A program made the translations under genes and the position numbers. The notes under the pieces are model-generated. The model saw only the letters and a program-made list of their open reading frames with translations. It was not told the origin of the DNA and searched no databases. Source: Clostridia bacterium (GTDB taxonomy: Bacteria > Bacillota > Clostridia > Oscillospirales > CAG-382). Taken from it: a stretch of DNA of 5,628 bases. The DNA lies in contig CAAEPN010000104.1 of assembly GCA_900757905.1 (NCBI GenBank), forward strand, positions 1 to 5,628, read 5' to 3'. Position 1 is the stretch's first letter, and every line of letters starts with the position of its first letter. Below, in pieces: positions 5,609 to 5,628 of the stretch.

Positions 5609-5628
5609 GTGCAAAAGGGTTATTGTAC

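Larger units (their letters stand above)
5300..5628. repeat. hairpin-rich intergenic tail, probable composite repeat
   Basis: About 330 bases follow the terminator with no convincing gene. The stretch holds closely spaced perfect hairpins (described separately), an 11-base direct repeat (5487-5497 and 5578-5588) and an 11-base inverted repeat (5510-5520 and 5598-5608). Its base composition changes from block to block: GC-rich at 5311-5346, AT-rich at 5436-5466, GC-rich again at 5478-5511. This differs from the even coding sequence to the left. The layout resembles the dispersed palindromic elements found between genes in many bacteria. Whether it recurs elsewhere in this genome cannot be seen here. 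It may continue past the window edge. Confidence 0.5.

Noticed and set aside
5440..5619. Minus-strand open frame of 59 codons across the palindromes
   Set aside because: It has no usable start codon, follows a stop at 5622-5620, and runs straight through two hairpins and one arm of the inverted repeat, so its openness is probably incidental.

Overview
The window is a compact, same-strand gene cluster followed by a hairpin-rich non-coding tail. From left to right it holds a short leader (1-147), livH, livM, livG, livF and asnS, then an intrinsic terminator (5267-5299) and about 330 bases with no convincing gene. The moderate GC content, AGGAG-type ribosome binding sites and protein sequences suggest a bacterium of the Bacillota, probably a gut-type Clostridia (Oscillospiraceae-like). 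That placement is an impression from sequence style and not the result of a search.

The first four genes encode the membrane and ATPase parts of a LIV-type (branched-chain amino acid family) ABC importer. LivH and LivM are the two permeases, and LivG and LivF are the two ATPases. The extracytoplasmic binding protein, which sets substrate choice, is not in the window, so leucine/isoleucine/valine uptake is the family default and is not shown here. The genes are packed tightly. livM starts 25 bases after livH stops, and livM/livG and livG/livF each overlap by 8 bases in nearly identical ATGAGTGA/ATGAGTAA junctions, which points to translational coupling and matched production.

asnS, a full-length asparaginyl-tRNA synthetase, starts 28 bases after livF. 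There is no visible terminator, promoter or T-box leader between them, so it is probably the last gene of the same transcript. A strong terminator that could work in both directions follows it.

The tail (5300-5628) contains a run of small perfect hairpins, an 11-base direct repeat and an 11-base inverted repeat. This looks like a composite intergenic repeat element more than a gene. It is the least ordinary part of the window. I see no evidence of a new biological system; the coding part is a standard transporter operon with a housekeeping gene attached.
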